The notes beneath the pieces are model-generated. The model was not told the DNA's origin. It saw only the letters and a list, made by a program, of their open reading frames with translations, and did not search any database. From the NCBI RefSeq assembly GCF_028748185.1, contig NZ_CP118164.1:372001-436000 (forward strand): 64,000 bases of DNA, in the 5' to 3' direction. Below are positions 44,116 through 52,892 of this stretch, piece by piece. Source of the DNA: Bremerella sp. P1. GTDB taxonomy: Bacteria > Planctomycetota > Planctomycetia > Pirellulales > Pirellulaceae. Each line of letters opens with the position of its first letter. Position 1 is the stretch's first letter. The position numbers and the translations under genes were made by a program.

Positions 44116-45051
44116 TTAGTCGTTCGCGCTTTGAATATTGTCGAAGTCGAGGTCCTTCCACTTCATCGCGCGCCGCGAAGGCTCGATGCGGAGGACGACT
44201 TCCCCTTCCTGAAACAAGCGAACCGTTCCGTTCGACTCGCTCACGGCAATCGAGATGCCCTTGGTCTTCTTGCTAATCGCGGCCGCGGCCCAGTGACGAG
44301 CACCGAGACCTTTGCTTAAGGTCACACTGGCGGAGGTAACGTCCAGCATCCGACCAGCCGCTTCGACCGTGCCATCGGCGGCCACCACAAAAGCTCCGTC
44401 AAGCTGGGCGATCTCCTTGAGGTTCTCGCGAACGCTGCGATCGGCGATGTTGCGATCCTTCTTGGCGTAACCTTTCAGTGGATCGAAACCACTGGGGGCG
44501 CTATTGGCCAGCACCTTGCGATGATCACCCACCACGAAGCAGGTACCCACCGGTTTCCCTTCGCGGCCTTCGCGACCAATCTCGACCGCCAGGTCGACGA
44601 CGAACTTGAGCGTTTCCAGGGGGACACTTGTTTCAAGCTTACGAAGGTCTCGCGAGGTCAAGCGTCCCAGGCGTTCGTCCAGGCGAATGAAGCTGATCGT
44701 GTCGATGCGCTCTTCGTCGAAGCCGCTGTAGAGGGCAACCACCTTGGCCCCGGTCGACAATTGATCGTTGGCGACGGCCTCGACCAGTGCGTGCATTAAC
44801 TTTTCGAGGATCGGGCTCTCTTCCAGTTCAACCACCACGCCGTGCAGGTCGGTCTCTTCGACGCCCTCTAAGAACTCTTCGCGATCGGCAGCAACGATGA
44901 CCTTGTGGTTATCGGCTACCTCTTTGAGCTTATCCCAATCTGGCTGGCCATCCACGAAGATGAGTACCGCGTCCGCCTCAGCGATTTCGAGCATTCGAAT
45001 CGCGAGCTTAAGAAACTCGGTGAACTGACTCGAGAGCTTTTGATATTTCAT
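44116..45051 (-). CDS. DacZ-like diadenylate cyclase (c-di-AMP synthase)
   Basis: 311 residues starting MKYQKLSSQFTEFLKLA. Residues ~1-150 form an alpha/beta domain (AVLIFVDGQPDWDKL, KVIVAADREEFLEG, KVVALYSGFDEERID) that resembles the pyruvate-kinase C-terminal-like domain of archaeal DacZ. Residues ~165-290 are a DAC domain: LDGAFVV with the DGA motif at 218-220 and GLGARHWAAAAIS with RHW at 252-254, 32 residues after DGA, where RHR is usual; then ISIAVSESNGTVRLF. It would join two ATP into c-di-AMP. No c-di-AMP phosphodiesterase is nearby. The RHR to RHW change could affect activity. A longer upstream frame lacks similarity. Confidence 0.85.
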   Translation of the reverse strand: MKYQKLSSQFTEFLKLAIRMLEIAEADAVLIFVDGQPDWDKLKEVADNHKVIVAADREEFLEGVEETDLHGVVVELEESPILEKLMHALVEAVANDQLSTGAKVVALYSGFDEERIDTISFIRLDERLGRLTSRDLRKLETSVPLETLKFVVDLAVEIGREGREGKPVGTCFVVGDHRKVLANSAPSGFDPLKGYAKKDRNIADRSVRENLKEIAQLDGAFVVAADGTVEAAGRMLDVTSASVTLSKGLGARHWAAAAISKKTKGISIAVSESNGTVRLFQEGEVVLRIEPSRRAMKWKDLDFDNIQSAND

Positions 45052-45198
45052 CCTCGGCGGAGTTTCATTCCCAGAAGTGAAGCCGGCTATTAACGCGCAT
45101 GTGCCGACAATCGTAGGCCAGATCCGCTCCACTGACAAGCGCTGCCCCGTGATTTCAGCACCTGGGACAGCCAATTTTTGGAGAAACCGTCTGTGCGA

Positions 45199-46794
45199 TT
45201 AGTCGTGCGACGTTTGTAGAATCTCTTCGGTGCGACTGCCCGGCTTGGTTCCGAATACAAGCTGGTCGTACAACACCAATGCGTGAAGTGCGTGACCCTT
45301 GGGGCCAATGCTCCAATCCCGCTTCGAATTCTGCTCCAGAATCGTCGTAATGTAGTTCACGGCTCGCACGATTTCCGGCGAAGTCAGCTCTTCCTCCGGG
45401 AGCGAGTAAATCAGGAACTCGAGGATATGGCCGGAAGTCTGCAGGCGACGGTCGATGTCGCGATCCATGCCGCGTCCCTCGAACCAGTTCGTGCTGAAAC
45501 TGCCATCGCGGTTCTGAATTTGAAACGAATGCTGGTGGTAGGCGTTCAGGTACTCTTCGGCCTTGGCCCAAGCACCGTCCATCGGCAAGCCGGCCTTTTT
45601 ACGGCTGGCGACGGCAAACGCGATGCCTGTCAGGCGGTGCGTTCCACCACAAGCAGCACCCACGACCTTCTGGGTGATTTCTTCCTTGAGTAGACGCTCG
45701 AGGCTCCACTCTTGTCCATCACGAGAGGTCCAGGTCGCATCGGCTGGCAGATAGTAAGAAAGCGAGATCAGTTTGAAGGTCAGTTCCGACTTCGGCTTGC
45801 AAGTTTCCTTCTCGAACTCGATCAGGTCGGCTACCGTGAACGACTGACCGTCGACTTGAATCTCGTACGAAGGAGGCACGAAGCTCTGGGCGAGCATGGC
45901 CAGGAATTGACCGTGATGCCCTTGGACGCGTGGCCCTTGCTTGGCTTCCAGCTTGCCGTTCTTCACCTCGAACAGGCTGTGACCGCGGCAAGGCTTGTTC
46001 CAGCAGATCCAACCGATGGTGTTGACCGGCTGGCGGAACTGGGACGTACGGATCTGTGCATCCACGCCCCACGGCAGGAACCCGTGCATGGTTTCCCACA
46101 CGTCGTCCTTAGTGGCGTCGGATGGTTGGGCTTTGTAGTAGTAGTTGAGCACCCGGGCAATGCGTGGCTTCAGGGCACGAACTTCCGGCGGCAGCGGCTT
46201 TTCAACTTTGGGCTCTTCTTCGGTTACCGATTTCTCGGAATCGGCGGGTTTCTTTTCAGCATCGGCGTCGCCTTCTTTGATCGGCTTGGCATCTTTGTCT
46301 TGCATTAGCGGAGCAGGCTGCTTCGTCTCTGCTTCCACAGACTCTGCTGGCTTCGCAGGCTCAGCAGGCTTGTTGGGTTCTTCTTCTTTCGTTTCCGGAT
46401 CAAGGGAATCGGCCGGAATATCCATGGTCTTGGATGCGTCCGACTTTGGCTCAGCACTTTGACCTTCTTGCTCACTCTTCTCGGCCGGTGCATCTTCTGC
46501 AGGAGCGGCACCTTCAGCAGTCTCGCCAGACTTCTCTTCTTGCTCTACCGCTGGAACCGCTTCCTCTTTTGGTTCTTCTGCGGGAGGTGCTGGCTTGAAC
46601 GGATCGTTCTTCTCTTGTGGGACGGCCGCAATGCGAATCATCGGCTTATCGGCCGCAACCTCGACTGGGGAGCCGTCCGCACGATTCAATATCGGAGCCA
46701 CAACCACTTCTTGAGCGAGGGTCGTCGTCATCGTGAGCGTTGTCGTACCCCAGAACGCGATGGCGCCGAGGAGGTTTGCATTCCGTCTTAGCAT
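45199..46794 (-). CDS. Secreted protein with Pro/Glu-rich linker and helical toroid-like domain
   Basis: 531 residues. A signal segment (LLGAIAFWGTTTLTMTTTLAQ) is followed by ~170 residues of low-complexity Glu/Pro/Ala/Lys (PAEEPKEEAVPAVEQEEK, PAEPAKPAESVEAE), then from residue ~200 a helical domain: LKPRIARVLNYYY, VWETMHGFLPWGVDAQI, GHHGQFLAMLAQSF, THRLTGIAFAVASRKK, TSGHILEFLIYSLPEEEL, GHALHALVLYDQLVFG. The repeated H-x-L helices recall alpha/alpha toroids (terpene cyclase/prenyltransferase-like), seen in secreted planctomycete proteins. No catalytic Asp-rich or DxDD motif is evident. The linker may cross the cell wall or periplasm. Function unknown. Confidence 0.75.
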   Translation of the reverse strand: MLRRNANLLGAIAFWGTTTLTMTTTLAQEVVVAPILNRADGSPVEVAADKPMIRIAAVPQEKNDPFKPAPPAEEPKEEAVPAVEQEEKSGETAEGAAPAEDAPAEKSEQEGQSAEPKSDASKTMDIPADSLDPETKEEEPNKPAEPAKPAESVEAETKQPAPLMQDKDAKPIKEGDADAEKKPADSEKSVTEEEPKVEKPLPPEVRALKPRIARVLNYYYKAQPSDATKDDVWETMHGFLPWGVDAQIRTSQFRQPVNTIGWICWNKPCRGHSLFEVKNGKLEAKQGPRVQGHHGQFLAMLAQSFVPPSYEIQVDGQSFTVADLIEFEKETCKPKSELTFKLISLSYYLPADATWTSRDGQEWSLERLLKEEITQKVVGAACGGTHRLTGIAFAVASRKKAGLPMDGAWAKAEEYLNAYHQHSFQIQNRDGSFSTNWFEGRGMDRDIDRRLQTSGHILEFLIYSLPEEELTSPEIVRAVNYITTILEQNSKRDWSIGPKGHALHALVLYDQLVFGTKPGSRTEEILQTSHD

Positions 46795-47167
46795 GCGTCT
46801 TCGTCTTTAGTTCTTAGGCAGCCTGGTGGATGGGCGTTTAGGCTGCGAGAGAGTCATCAAACAGTTCAAACCGAAACGTGGGGCAAAATGCAGGGTGTAG
46901 GGTGGATTCTCGCACAAGCGGCCGAGCAAGATAAAACACCGCGTTGTCATTGCGAGACTCATGCATCTTCGTTTCTGGCATCAGTTATACGGCACACCAC
47001 GCTAATAGCAAACGGCATCCCTGGCGGTTGAACTGAAATGAAACCAATGCCATTCCAAGTTTTTGCGCACCCATAAACGCTGGTCAATTGGCGCAAGATG
47101 GGAATCCGTAACTGCACCACTTTTTCTAAAGTTAGTGCTTGTCGATTATGCGTATCGCAACGGAGAT
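46795..47167. other. Non-coding gap
   Basis: About 370 bases between the secreted toroid-like gene and the HEAT lipoprotein gene, both on the minus strand. I see no gene, strong hairpin or repeat. It should contain the promoter of the 46794 gene at its left end. A short plus-strand frame from 47063 runs into the HEAT gene and looks like antisense. Confidence 0.5.
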
Positions 47168-47869
47168 CTACCGGAAAAAGCTGGGCACGAGCTGATCAGC
47201 AATCGAATAGGGCGGAGGTTCCGGATTACCTCCCATCGCAAACTCCCGCCACTTAGCGGTATCGCCTTGATAGTCGACGTTGCTGGTTTTGCGTAATGAT
47301 TCGATTGCGGCAAAACGCATGGCAGGATCACGTGCGTCGAGTGCCGGCACAAGAGCCTCCTTCGCTTTGGGTGTTTTGAATTCCCCGAGCGCTGTCGCCG
47401 CAGTGACCCGGACGTCGTAGTCCCGATCGCGGATCAGCACGTCGGCCAAAGCATCGACTGCCTCGGGATTCTTAGATTCACCTAACGCCACGACAGCCGC
47501 TCGACGAACGTCCGCGTCGCTGTCAAAGAGTGACGACTTGATCGCGGCGAACGCGTCCGGCGTGTTCAGTTTAGCTAAGCTGCGCAGCATATGAACGCGG
47601 ATCACTTCGTTCTGCTCTTCGGGAAGTGCTTTGGCGATCGTGGCCGCTTCTTCCGCGCGCCGCTCGGCCGACATGCCTCCGGCACTGGACGCTAAATCGT
47701 CCAACGCTTCGATCCGCTGAACGGGCGTAGGGCCATACTTGGCGAGATCGGCTGGATCATCTTTGTCCCACCAAATGATTGGGTCGACGATCGCACCGTT
47801 CGAGGCACATCCGGTCAGCCCCAGGAGCAGGGCTACCAGAATTCCGCAAAGCGGGGACTGCTGGTCCAT
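47168..47869 (-). CDS. HEAT-repeat lipoprotein
   Basis: 233 residues. A lipoprotein signal (LVALLLGLTGCASNG, lipobox LTGC) is followed by five or more HEAT/PBS-like helical repeats: DAFAAIKSSLFDSDADVRRAAVVALGESKNPEAVDALADVLIRDRDYDVRVTAATALGEFKTPKAKEALVPAL (visible in steps). Such repeats bind proteins, and PBS-type repeats also act in lyases. The C-terminus is short and Pro-rich (GGNPEPPPYSIADQL). A membrane-anchored interaction module of unknown partner. Gene start is clear from the signal. Confidence 0.85.
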   Translation of the reverse strand: MDQQSPLCGILVALLLGLTGCASNGAIVDPIIWWDKDDPADLAKYGPTPVQRIEALDDLASSAGGMSAERRAEEAATIAKALPEEQNEVIRVHMLRSLAKLNTPDAFAAIKSSLFDSDADVRRAAVVALGESKNPEAVDALADVLIRDRDYDVRVTAATALGEFKTPKAKEALVPALDARDPAMRFAAIESLRKTSNVDYQGDTAKWREFAMGGNPEPPPYSIADQLVPSFFR

Positions 47870-48250
47870 GAATATTTGTCCAACTGGCGTAGGAATAAAG
47901 ACTTTTTGCGACGTAAGCGGGCAGACGCTACCAAAATGATCGGCCTCGTTCCAGGCGAATTCTCACTCAATTTTTATGCCTACGATCGGCCCCTTAAAAA
48001 GTTCTAGAGATTGTTTCCCACACGACCAAAAACCTGATATGGTAACGGCTTAGCGTGATCTTGCGGGCCTCCGTAGCTATCGTTGCTGGTCTGTCGCCCC
48101 CAAGATTCCGCGGTTTGCGGCGAAACACTGGCGGAGAATTCAGTTCCATTCCCGCGGACTTCGCACCCAAAACATGACAACTCATCGCACAGTAAACAGA
48201 GACCCTCGTTTGATCGTCTCTTGCTCTTTACCCCCGAAGGGAGGCCTCCG
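47870..48250. other. Divergent promoter region
   Basis: About 380 bases between the HEAT lipoprotein gene (minus strand) and the 48251 gene (plus strand). It is AT-richer near 47975-48045 (CAATTTTTATG, TTAAAAAGTTC) with TGATATGGT at 48034, so promoters for both genes probably lie here. GATCGGCC occurs twice (47939 and 47984) as a short direct repeat. No gene is seen. Confidence 0.45.
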
Positions 48251-48778
48251 GTGATCGATCCTCAACAACATGCCAAGAATCGAGGGCTCGTCGAGTCGAT
48301 ACTCCAGTACATCCCTGGTTTTTCCGGCTACCTCGCTCGCGAGTATCGCCGCGAAAGCGACAGCATGACCCGGAACTTTCTGGCCGACAAACTTCAGAAG
48401 TCGAAGAAGGGGCTCGACGAGTATGGCAATACATTGGTCGGGCTCGGTGCAATCGATCAACTGCCGATGCTCGAGCGTCTTCGCAGCCGCTTAGACCTGG
48501 CCATCAATCGGCTGAAGTCGCAGATGCCGGGCTACAGTGGCTTCTTTGACTTCGTTCAAGTCGACGAAGAGCTGCTGACCGACATCTACGAACACGACCT
48601 GGCCCTCGTCCAACAAGTCGAAGGCTTGGCCACCGAGATTCAAAACCTGGGCACCTCGCAGCTGACTCCGGCCCAAGTCGTGCCCGAGATCACCTCAAAG
48701 ATCGACGGCCTGTTAGGCAAGATCGATCACCGCGAGAACATGCTCAAAGGCGTCGCCGCCGGCGGGGATACTCCGTAG
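48251..48778 (+). CDS. Helical hypothetical protein paired with an SPFH protein
   Basis: 175 residues from GTG 48251; AAGGGAGG lies 6 bases before it and decides the start, since the frame is open further upstream. The sequence is nearly all helix (YLAREYRRESDSMTRNFLADKLQKSKKGLDEY, LERLRSRLDLAINRLKSQM, DIYEHDLALVQQVEGLATEIQNL) and begins with SILQYIPGFSGYLARE. It resembles the short helical partner genes found next to SPFH/YdjI-like genes in several bacteria, but I do not know a name. It lies 119 bases before the SPFH gene on the same strand. Cytoplasmic, coiled-coil-like; probable partner of the SPFH protein. Confidence 0.75.
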   Translation: MIDPQQHAKNRGLVESILQYIPGFSGYLAREYRRESDSMTRNFLADKLQKSKKGLDEYGNTLVGLGAIDQLPMLERLRSRLDLAINRLKSQMPGYSGFFDFVQVDEELLTDIYEHDLALVQQVEGLATEIQNLGTSQLTPAQVVPEITSKIDGLLGKIDHRENMLKGVAAGGDTP

Positions 48779-48814
48779 CCAAATGATGAACGGGGACCGT
48801 TCTCTTCTCCAGTC

Positions 48815-48837
48815 CCCTCGCCCCTATGGGGAGAGGG
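48815..48837. repeat. Short hairpin of the CCCTC-type repeat
   Basis: CCCTCGCCCC and GGGGAGAGGG pair around a 3-nt loop between the helical gene and the SPFH gene. It is the same wording as the repeat at 35672-35748. It could lower read-through between the two genes. Confidence 0.5.
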
Positions 48838-48897
48838 AACCAAACTTGAAAACAACCATCTCATCGCAAGAATCCGTCATAGAAAGAGAGAAACCTG

Positions 48898-50322
48898 ATG
48901 AGCCTGCAATTGGAAGTCATTCAGTTTTTCGATAACTCGAATCGCTCCATCGTGCATCGCATGCCACCTGAGGGCTCAGCCGCCATTAAGTATGGTGCCC
49001 AGCTGATCGTGCAGCAGAATCAGGAAGCCGTCTTCTTTATGGACGGCAAGGCAATGGACTCGTTCGGTCCGGGCCGCTACACGCTGCAGACGCAGAACAT
49101 CCCGCTGATCACGAAGATCCTCACCATTCCGTGGGAGAAGTCTCCGTTTCAGGCGTCGGTCTACTACTTCGGTAAGCAGACCTTCCTCGATCAGAAATGG
49201 GGCACGCGGCAGCCGATCACCATCCGCGACCGCGATTTCGGCATGATCCGCCTGCGTAGCTTCGGGAAGTTCTCGTTCCGCGTGGTCGATGCTCCGCTGA
49301 TGCTCAATACGATCGTCGGTAGCCAAGGCAAATACACTACCGACGAAGTCAGCAGCTACTTGAAGGACCTGATCGTCTCGCGACTGACCGACCTGCTCGG
49401 CACGTCGCAGATCAGCATGTTGGACCTGCCCAGCAAGTTCGACGAGATCGCCGCCGGTACGCGCATCAAAGTTGCCGACGACTTCGCCAAGTACGGGCTC
49501 GAACTGGTCGACTTCTTCATCAACGCCATCACTCCGCCGGAAGAAGTGCAAAAGGCAATCGACGCTCGCAGCAGCATGGGAGCGATCGGCGATCTTCGCG
49601 CGTTCACCATGTACCAGGCGGCCAACAGCATGAGCAAGATGGCCGAGAACAGCGGGGAAGGGGGTGGTGCTGGCCCCGGTGCCATGCAAATGGGTATGGG
49701 TGCCGGCTTCGGCATGATGATGCCCGGCATGATGCACGCCGCGATGCAAGGGTACCAGCAACCAGGCATGCCGCCGCAAGGCGGACCCGGCACGCAGCCG
49801 ATGGGTGCTCCGACCGGCCCGAACCCCGGCCCAGCACCTGCCGCCGCCGCGATGGGTGGAGCAATGAGCTTCGACGACCTGCAAGGCAGCCCCGGTGCCG
49901 CCGCAGCTCAGAAGCTGACCGCGAAGGACATCGTTAAAGCGGTCGCTCAAACCAGCAGTTGGCCACTGACGGAAAATAGCGAAAGCGACTGGACCATCAA
50001 CGTCCCGGTCAGCTCGCTCCGCAAGCAAAACGTGCATGTCACCTTCGGCCAGAAAGATGACGACGGCAACGAACTGGTTGTCTACCACAGCTTGTGCGGC
50101 CCGGCGAATGAACGTAACGCGATGGCCCTGCTTCGCTACAACACGAAGATGATCCACGGAGCGTTCGCTGTCGAAAAGGGAGACGCCGGCGAAGTCATCA
50201 CCGTCCGCGCCAACCAACTGGCCGACGCCGTCGACCAATTGGAAGTCACCAAGACCATCACCGCCATCGCCTGGCAGGCTGATAAGGTGGAAGAGAAGTT
50301 GTTGGGCACGGATAACTACTAA
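48898..50322 (+). CDS. SPFH domain protein (YdjI/virion-core-like)
   Basis: 474 residues. Residues ~1-230 form an SPFH (band-7) domain of the YdjI kind, starting [26 protein letters not shown] with [29 protein letters not shown] and [20 protein letters not shown] flexible Met/Gly/Pro/Gln linker (~255-320) follows. The C-terminal ~130 residues ([27 protein letters not shown].. [13 protein letters not shown]) resemble the YbjN/secretion-chaperone-like fold. SPFH proteins build rings or scaffolds at membranes, often for stress response; this type has no N-terminal membrane helix. Linked to the helical gene just upstream. Confidence 0.88.
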   Translation: MSLQLEVIQFFDNSNRSIVHRMPPEGSAAIKYGAQLIVQQNQEAVFFMDGKAMDSFGPGRYTLQTQNIPLITKILTIPWEKSPFQASVYYFGKQTFLDQKWGTRQPITIRDRDFGMIRLRSFGKFSFRVVDAPLMLNTIVGSQGKYTTDEVSSYLKDLIVSRLTDLLGTSQISMLDLPSKFDEIAAGTRIKVADDFAKYGLELVDFFINAITPPEEVQKAIDARSSMGAIGDLRAFTMYQAANSMSKMAENSGEGGGAGPGAMQMGMGAGFGMMMPGMMHAAMQGYQQPGMPPQGGPGTQPMGAPTGPNPGPAPAAAAMGGAMSFDDLQGSPGAAAAQKLTAKDIVKAVAQTSSWPLTENSESDWTINVPVSSLRKQNVHVTFGQKDDDGNELVVYHSLCGPANERNAMALLRYNTKMIHGAFAVEKGDAGEVITVRANQLADAVDQLEVTKTITAIAWQADKVEEKLLGTDNY

Positions 50323-50395
50323 TCCTTGAATCGCCGGACATCAAATCGGCAGCACGAACCCAAATCAATTCTCTTGGCCCGCAGGGGGCACGTTG

Positions 50396-51250
50396 TCATG
50401 GCGGTCCGCGTTCATGTTCGCTATCCGCTCCAGATCCCACGCCCAAGGCTTCTTGGGGGTGGTTTTCGATTGCACAACAAACGCGTTCGCGTCGTTTGGG
50501 TTTAATGACCTTCTTGTTCGTCGGCGTTTCGGGTCGAGGTTGTTCCTCTTGCGACGGCTCTTGCTTCGAAACATTGAGTTCGCGTTTCAACGCATCGATC
50601 TCATCCTGCTTCGCAGTTACTTCGCCGATCAGTTGAATGTTCAGTGTCTTCAAGCGATAGTACGTCCACGCGAACAACCGGGCAGACGCATACGTCTGGG
50701 GCTCCCGTAGTGGACGCTTGGCACGGCGGAGTTCCCATTCGCGAAACCGCGTATCTGAATCGCGTTCGCGGGGTTCTCGGCTATCGTCGGACAACGACCG
50801 CGAACGTATCGGCCTGCGACTGGTGGAGATCGGCGGAGGATCGCCCTCAGGAAATTCATAGGCAGCCACCTTAGGATCAATCCAAGCGATCTTGCTGTTG
50901 GCTCCGTAGTGGGGCCAGTGCGTCATGGCCTCTTGCGAGGAAGGTTCTTCGGGAGAAACATCCTCGGCCATGGCCGCCTGAAACGCCGCTTCTTCCTGGG
51001 CCTCTTGTCGACGAACAATTTCATCCAAGGTAAAGGACTTCGGATGCGGCATCGATTGACTCGCTGCGTTTGCCGGCCGCGCTGACTTCTCGCGAACAGG
51101 CTCTGCCAACGGTTCATTCGGCAGCACCAGCAATACTTCGCCGCAGCAGGGGCACAATAGCCGGTTCCCATCGCGCACGGCAACCTGCGGGGCGTGGCCT
51201 GGTGAGCCAGCTCCGTGTGTTTCAGGTTGTGCTGCGTGGTGATGGGACAT
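50396..51250 (-). CDS. Hypothetical zinc-finger/coiled-coil protein
   Basis: 284 residues. An N-terminal CPCCGEVLLVLPNEPL gives a CxxC zinc-binding pair. A Ser/Arg/Glu-rich middle (RRPIRSRSLSDDSREPRERDSDTR) is followed by a helix (ARLFAWTYYRLKTLNIQLIGEVTAKQDEIDALKRELN) suggesting a coiled coil, and a basic tail (KKVIKPKRRERVCCAIE). The composition is low-complexity in parts. I do not recognise a family. A hairpin-repeat copy lies just upstream of its start (51277-51307). Confidence 0.65.
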   Translation of the reverse strand: MSHHHAAQPETHGAGSPGHAPQVAVRDGNRLLCPCCGEVLLVLPNEPLAEPVREKSARPANAASQSMPHPKSFTLDEIVRRQEAQEEAAFQAAMAEDVSPEEPSSQEAMTHWPHYGANSKIAWIDPKVAAYEFPEGDPPPISTSRRPIRSRSLSDDSREPRERDSDTRFREWELRRAKRPLREPQTYASARLFAWTYYRLKTLNIQLIGEVTAKQDEIDALKRELNVSKQEPSQEEQPRPETPTNKKVIKPKRRERVCCAIENHPQEALGVGSGADSEHERGPP

Positions 51251-51276
51251 CGTGAAAACTCTCCGTCGGTTAAATC

Positions 51277-51307
51277 GTGTGCCACTGCCGCCCTCGGCAG
51301 TGTGAAG
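51277..51307 (+). repeat. Dispersed hairpin repeat, copy C
   Basis: CGTGTGCCACTGCCG then CCCTCGGCAGTG and TGAAG: an 8-nt stem CACTGCCG/CGGCAGTG with a 4-nt loop. Same family as A and B near the left end of the window. The stem differs from that of D-F (CACTGGCC/GGCCAGTG) by paired changes, as expected if the hairpin itself is under selection. Confidence 0.75.
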
Positions 51308-51688
51308 TTAGCAGAAGTTTATCCATCCCCAATTGACCTTTAGAGCACTGGCGAGAGGCCAGAGGCTTGCGGAGATTGCGATGGGGACTACAAAGCATGC
51401 CCACGAAGTCGAGGACATGCTTTAGGTATACCAGCCTGTCGGTGCGGAAAGATAGTGCGCGCGGAATTTTGCTGCTACGGCAAGAGAAGCGAAATGATAA
51501 CGCACCGCACAACTTCACCGTGCAGACCCCTCTTCGTGAATGTTCTCGTTTTTGGATTTCGAGCTATCTGATCCCTAAGAAAGGACTTAGCGATCCCGAG
51601 TCCTTTTCAATTGTCCCATGAGCGAACCGGACACGGTATCGAACTCAACGGAGGCCAAGAGCCTGTGTGTTTGCGTGCACCAAATCCG

Positions 51689-51745
51689 CACTGGCCAGAG
51701 TCCAGTGGCACACGGAAGATTAATCGCTCGCCAGTGCCACCCAGC
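51689..51745 (-). repeat. 57-nt composite repeat, copy D
   Basis: On the minus strand: half-site GCTGGGTGGCACTGGC, a 16-nt spacer, then GTGTGC and the hairpin CACTGGAC-TCT-GGCCAGTG. It has the same lengths and layout as copies E and F, with a different spacer sequence and one stem mismatch. It lies between the 50396 and 51932 genes, just 3' of the latter. Confidence 0.8.
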
Positions 51746-51931
51746 CGCGAGGTGAAATCGTTACCAGCGTTGCGTGTCACCCGACAGCTATCGGAAACAG
51801 TTGGCAATCCGCCTGACCGAGTACCAGTTAGCCCGCAACACCACCGCCCGAACTTCGCGCCATTGCTTCTAGAAGAAATAGCACAAATGAAGAACTTTGA
51901 AACCACTGCGATAGAATTAGGAGGGCTAGAA

Positions 51932-52705
51932 TCAATCTGTGCGTCCCGAAATAGCCTTGGACTCTTGCGGCAACTGCTTGAGAAACTGCTCTACTGCGAT
52001 GCCCTCATTCTTCGTTGACTCTTTTCTCCACTTTGAAAACACTTCACGTATTTGCTCATCGGATAGCTTGATCTCATGATTACCGTTTTGGCCAAATACC
52101 CTGACGGTGCTGTGGTCAAGCTTATCGTTGTTAAAGATTCCCGTCCACCAAAGCGTACCGTCTGGCCTATAGGCCCTTGCGTTACCATGAATAGCACCAT
52201 GTCGAGTCATCCCTGCAAACTTCATAACTCCATTTGGGTAATAGCGTTCCATCACTCCATCGAACATCCCATCTACCAACGTAACAAACAACACCTCCCC
52301 TTTCTTCCCCCTAATCATCAATACTTTGTCACGAATACGTTCATCCGAATTGCCACTTTGCCTTGGACGTATAGCAACATACCACTGGGACTCTGAATTC
52401 GCATTGCCTTGAAAGTACAAAAGGTCATCTTTGCTATCATCACTTTCATAGCGACATTGCACCCCGCCAGCAGATATTAAGCGCTCAGGTGGGCGATCAA
52501 CTAGCCTCCACCGCACTCCGAGGAATTTTAAAGTCCCTGGAAATGCAAAAGTTTCTGCACCAATTTTCGCGATCGATACTTCATCAGGACTTGATGCGTA
52601 CTCCCATTTCATTGCTCCCTCATTGTCGCCCAATACACATAACACTGGCCCCACCAGTATGCTGTTGCATGCAACACACACTACCACAAGACGAATCACA
52701 TTCAT
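51932..52705 (-). CDS. Secreted MORN/YwqK-like repeat protein
   Basis: 257 residues from MNVIRLVVVCVACNSILVGP; AGGAGG lies 9 bases before this ATG and decides it, since an ATG three codons upstream abuts the ribosome site and the longer frame runs into the repeat at 52758. A signal peptide is followed by ~100 residues with GVRWRLVDRPPERLISAGG. Then come short repeats of the MORN_2/YwqK kind: GVMERYYPNGVMKFAGMTRHG and HGNARAYRPDGTLWWTGIFNN. The C-terminus is a charged helix. YwqK-like repeats occur in antitoxins/immunity proteins and surface proteins. Framed by repeat copies D and E. Function unknown. Confidence 0.7.
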   Translation of the reverse strand: MNVIRLVVVCVACNSILVGPVLCVLGDNEGAMKWEYASSPDEVSIAKIGAETFAFPGTLKFLGVRWRLVDRPPERLISAGGVQCRYESDDSKDDLLYFQGNANSESQWYVAIRPRQSGNSDERIRDKVLMIRGKKGEVLFVTLVDGMFDGVMERYYPNGVMKFAGMTRHGAIHGNARAYRPDGTLWWTGIFNNDKLDHSTVRVFGQNGNHEIKLSDEQIREVFSKWRKESTKNEGIAVEQFLKQLPQESKAISGRTD

Positions 52706-52757
52706 TACACTCATCCTCCTAAGTACGCTTCTAACGAGAGCCCACGCACCGCAATCG

Positions 52758-52814
52758 GCTGGGTGGCACTGGCAGATAGTCAAATCTTTGTGTGCCACTG
52801 GCCTCTGGCCAGTG
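52758..52814 (+). repeat. 57-nt composite repeat, copy E
   Basis: GCTGGGTGGCACTGGC, a 16-nt spacer (AGATAGTCAAATCTTT), then GTGTGC and the perfect hairpin CACTGGCC-TCT-GGCCAGTG. It is identical over all 57 nt to copy F, 656 bases away. Lies 5' of the MORN-like gene and 3' of the 52893 gene. Confidence 0.9.
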
Positions 52815-52892
52815 AAAACAGAAAAGACCCCCGTCCCCTTTTCTTCTCTTTGTGCTGAACAGTATTGCTCCGTCGCCAATTCTTCAGCAGCT

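Larger units (their letters stand above)
51251..51931. other. Non-coding accessory interval with repeats
   Basis: About 680 bases without a gene I can support. It holds repeat copies C (51277-51307) and D (51689-51745). Several short frames lack ribosome sites. The composition is more AT-rich than the housekeeping regions, in line with a recently changed segment. Confidence 0.5.

Noticed and set aside
46975-47296. A short plus-strand frame (from 47063) as a possible small gene.
   Set aside because: It runs into the HEAT-repeat lipoprotein gene in antisense and has no ribosome site.
48976-50238. A 420-codon frame antisense to the SPFH gene.
   Set aside because: Same codon-bias effect; no ribosome site or family motif.
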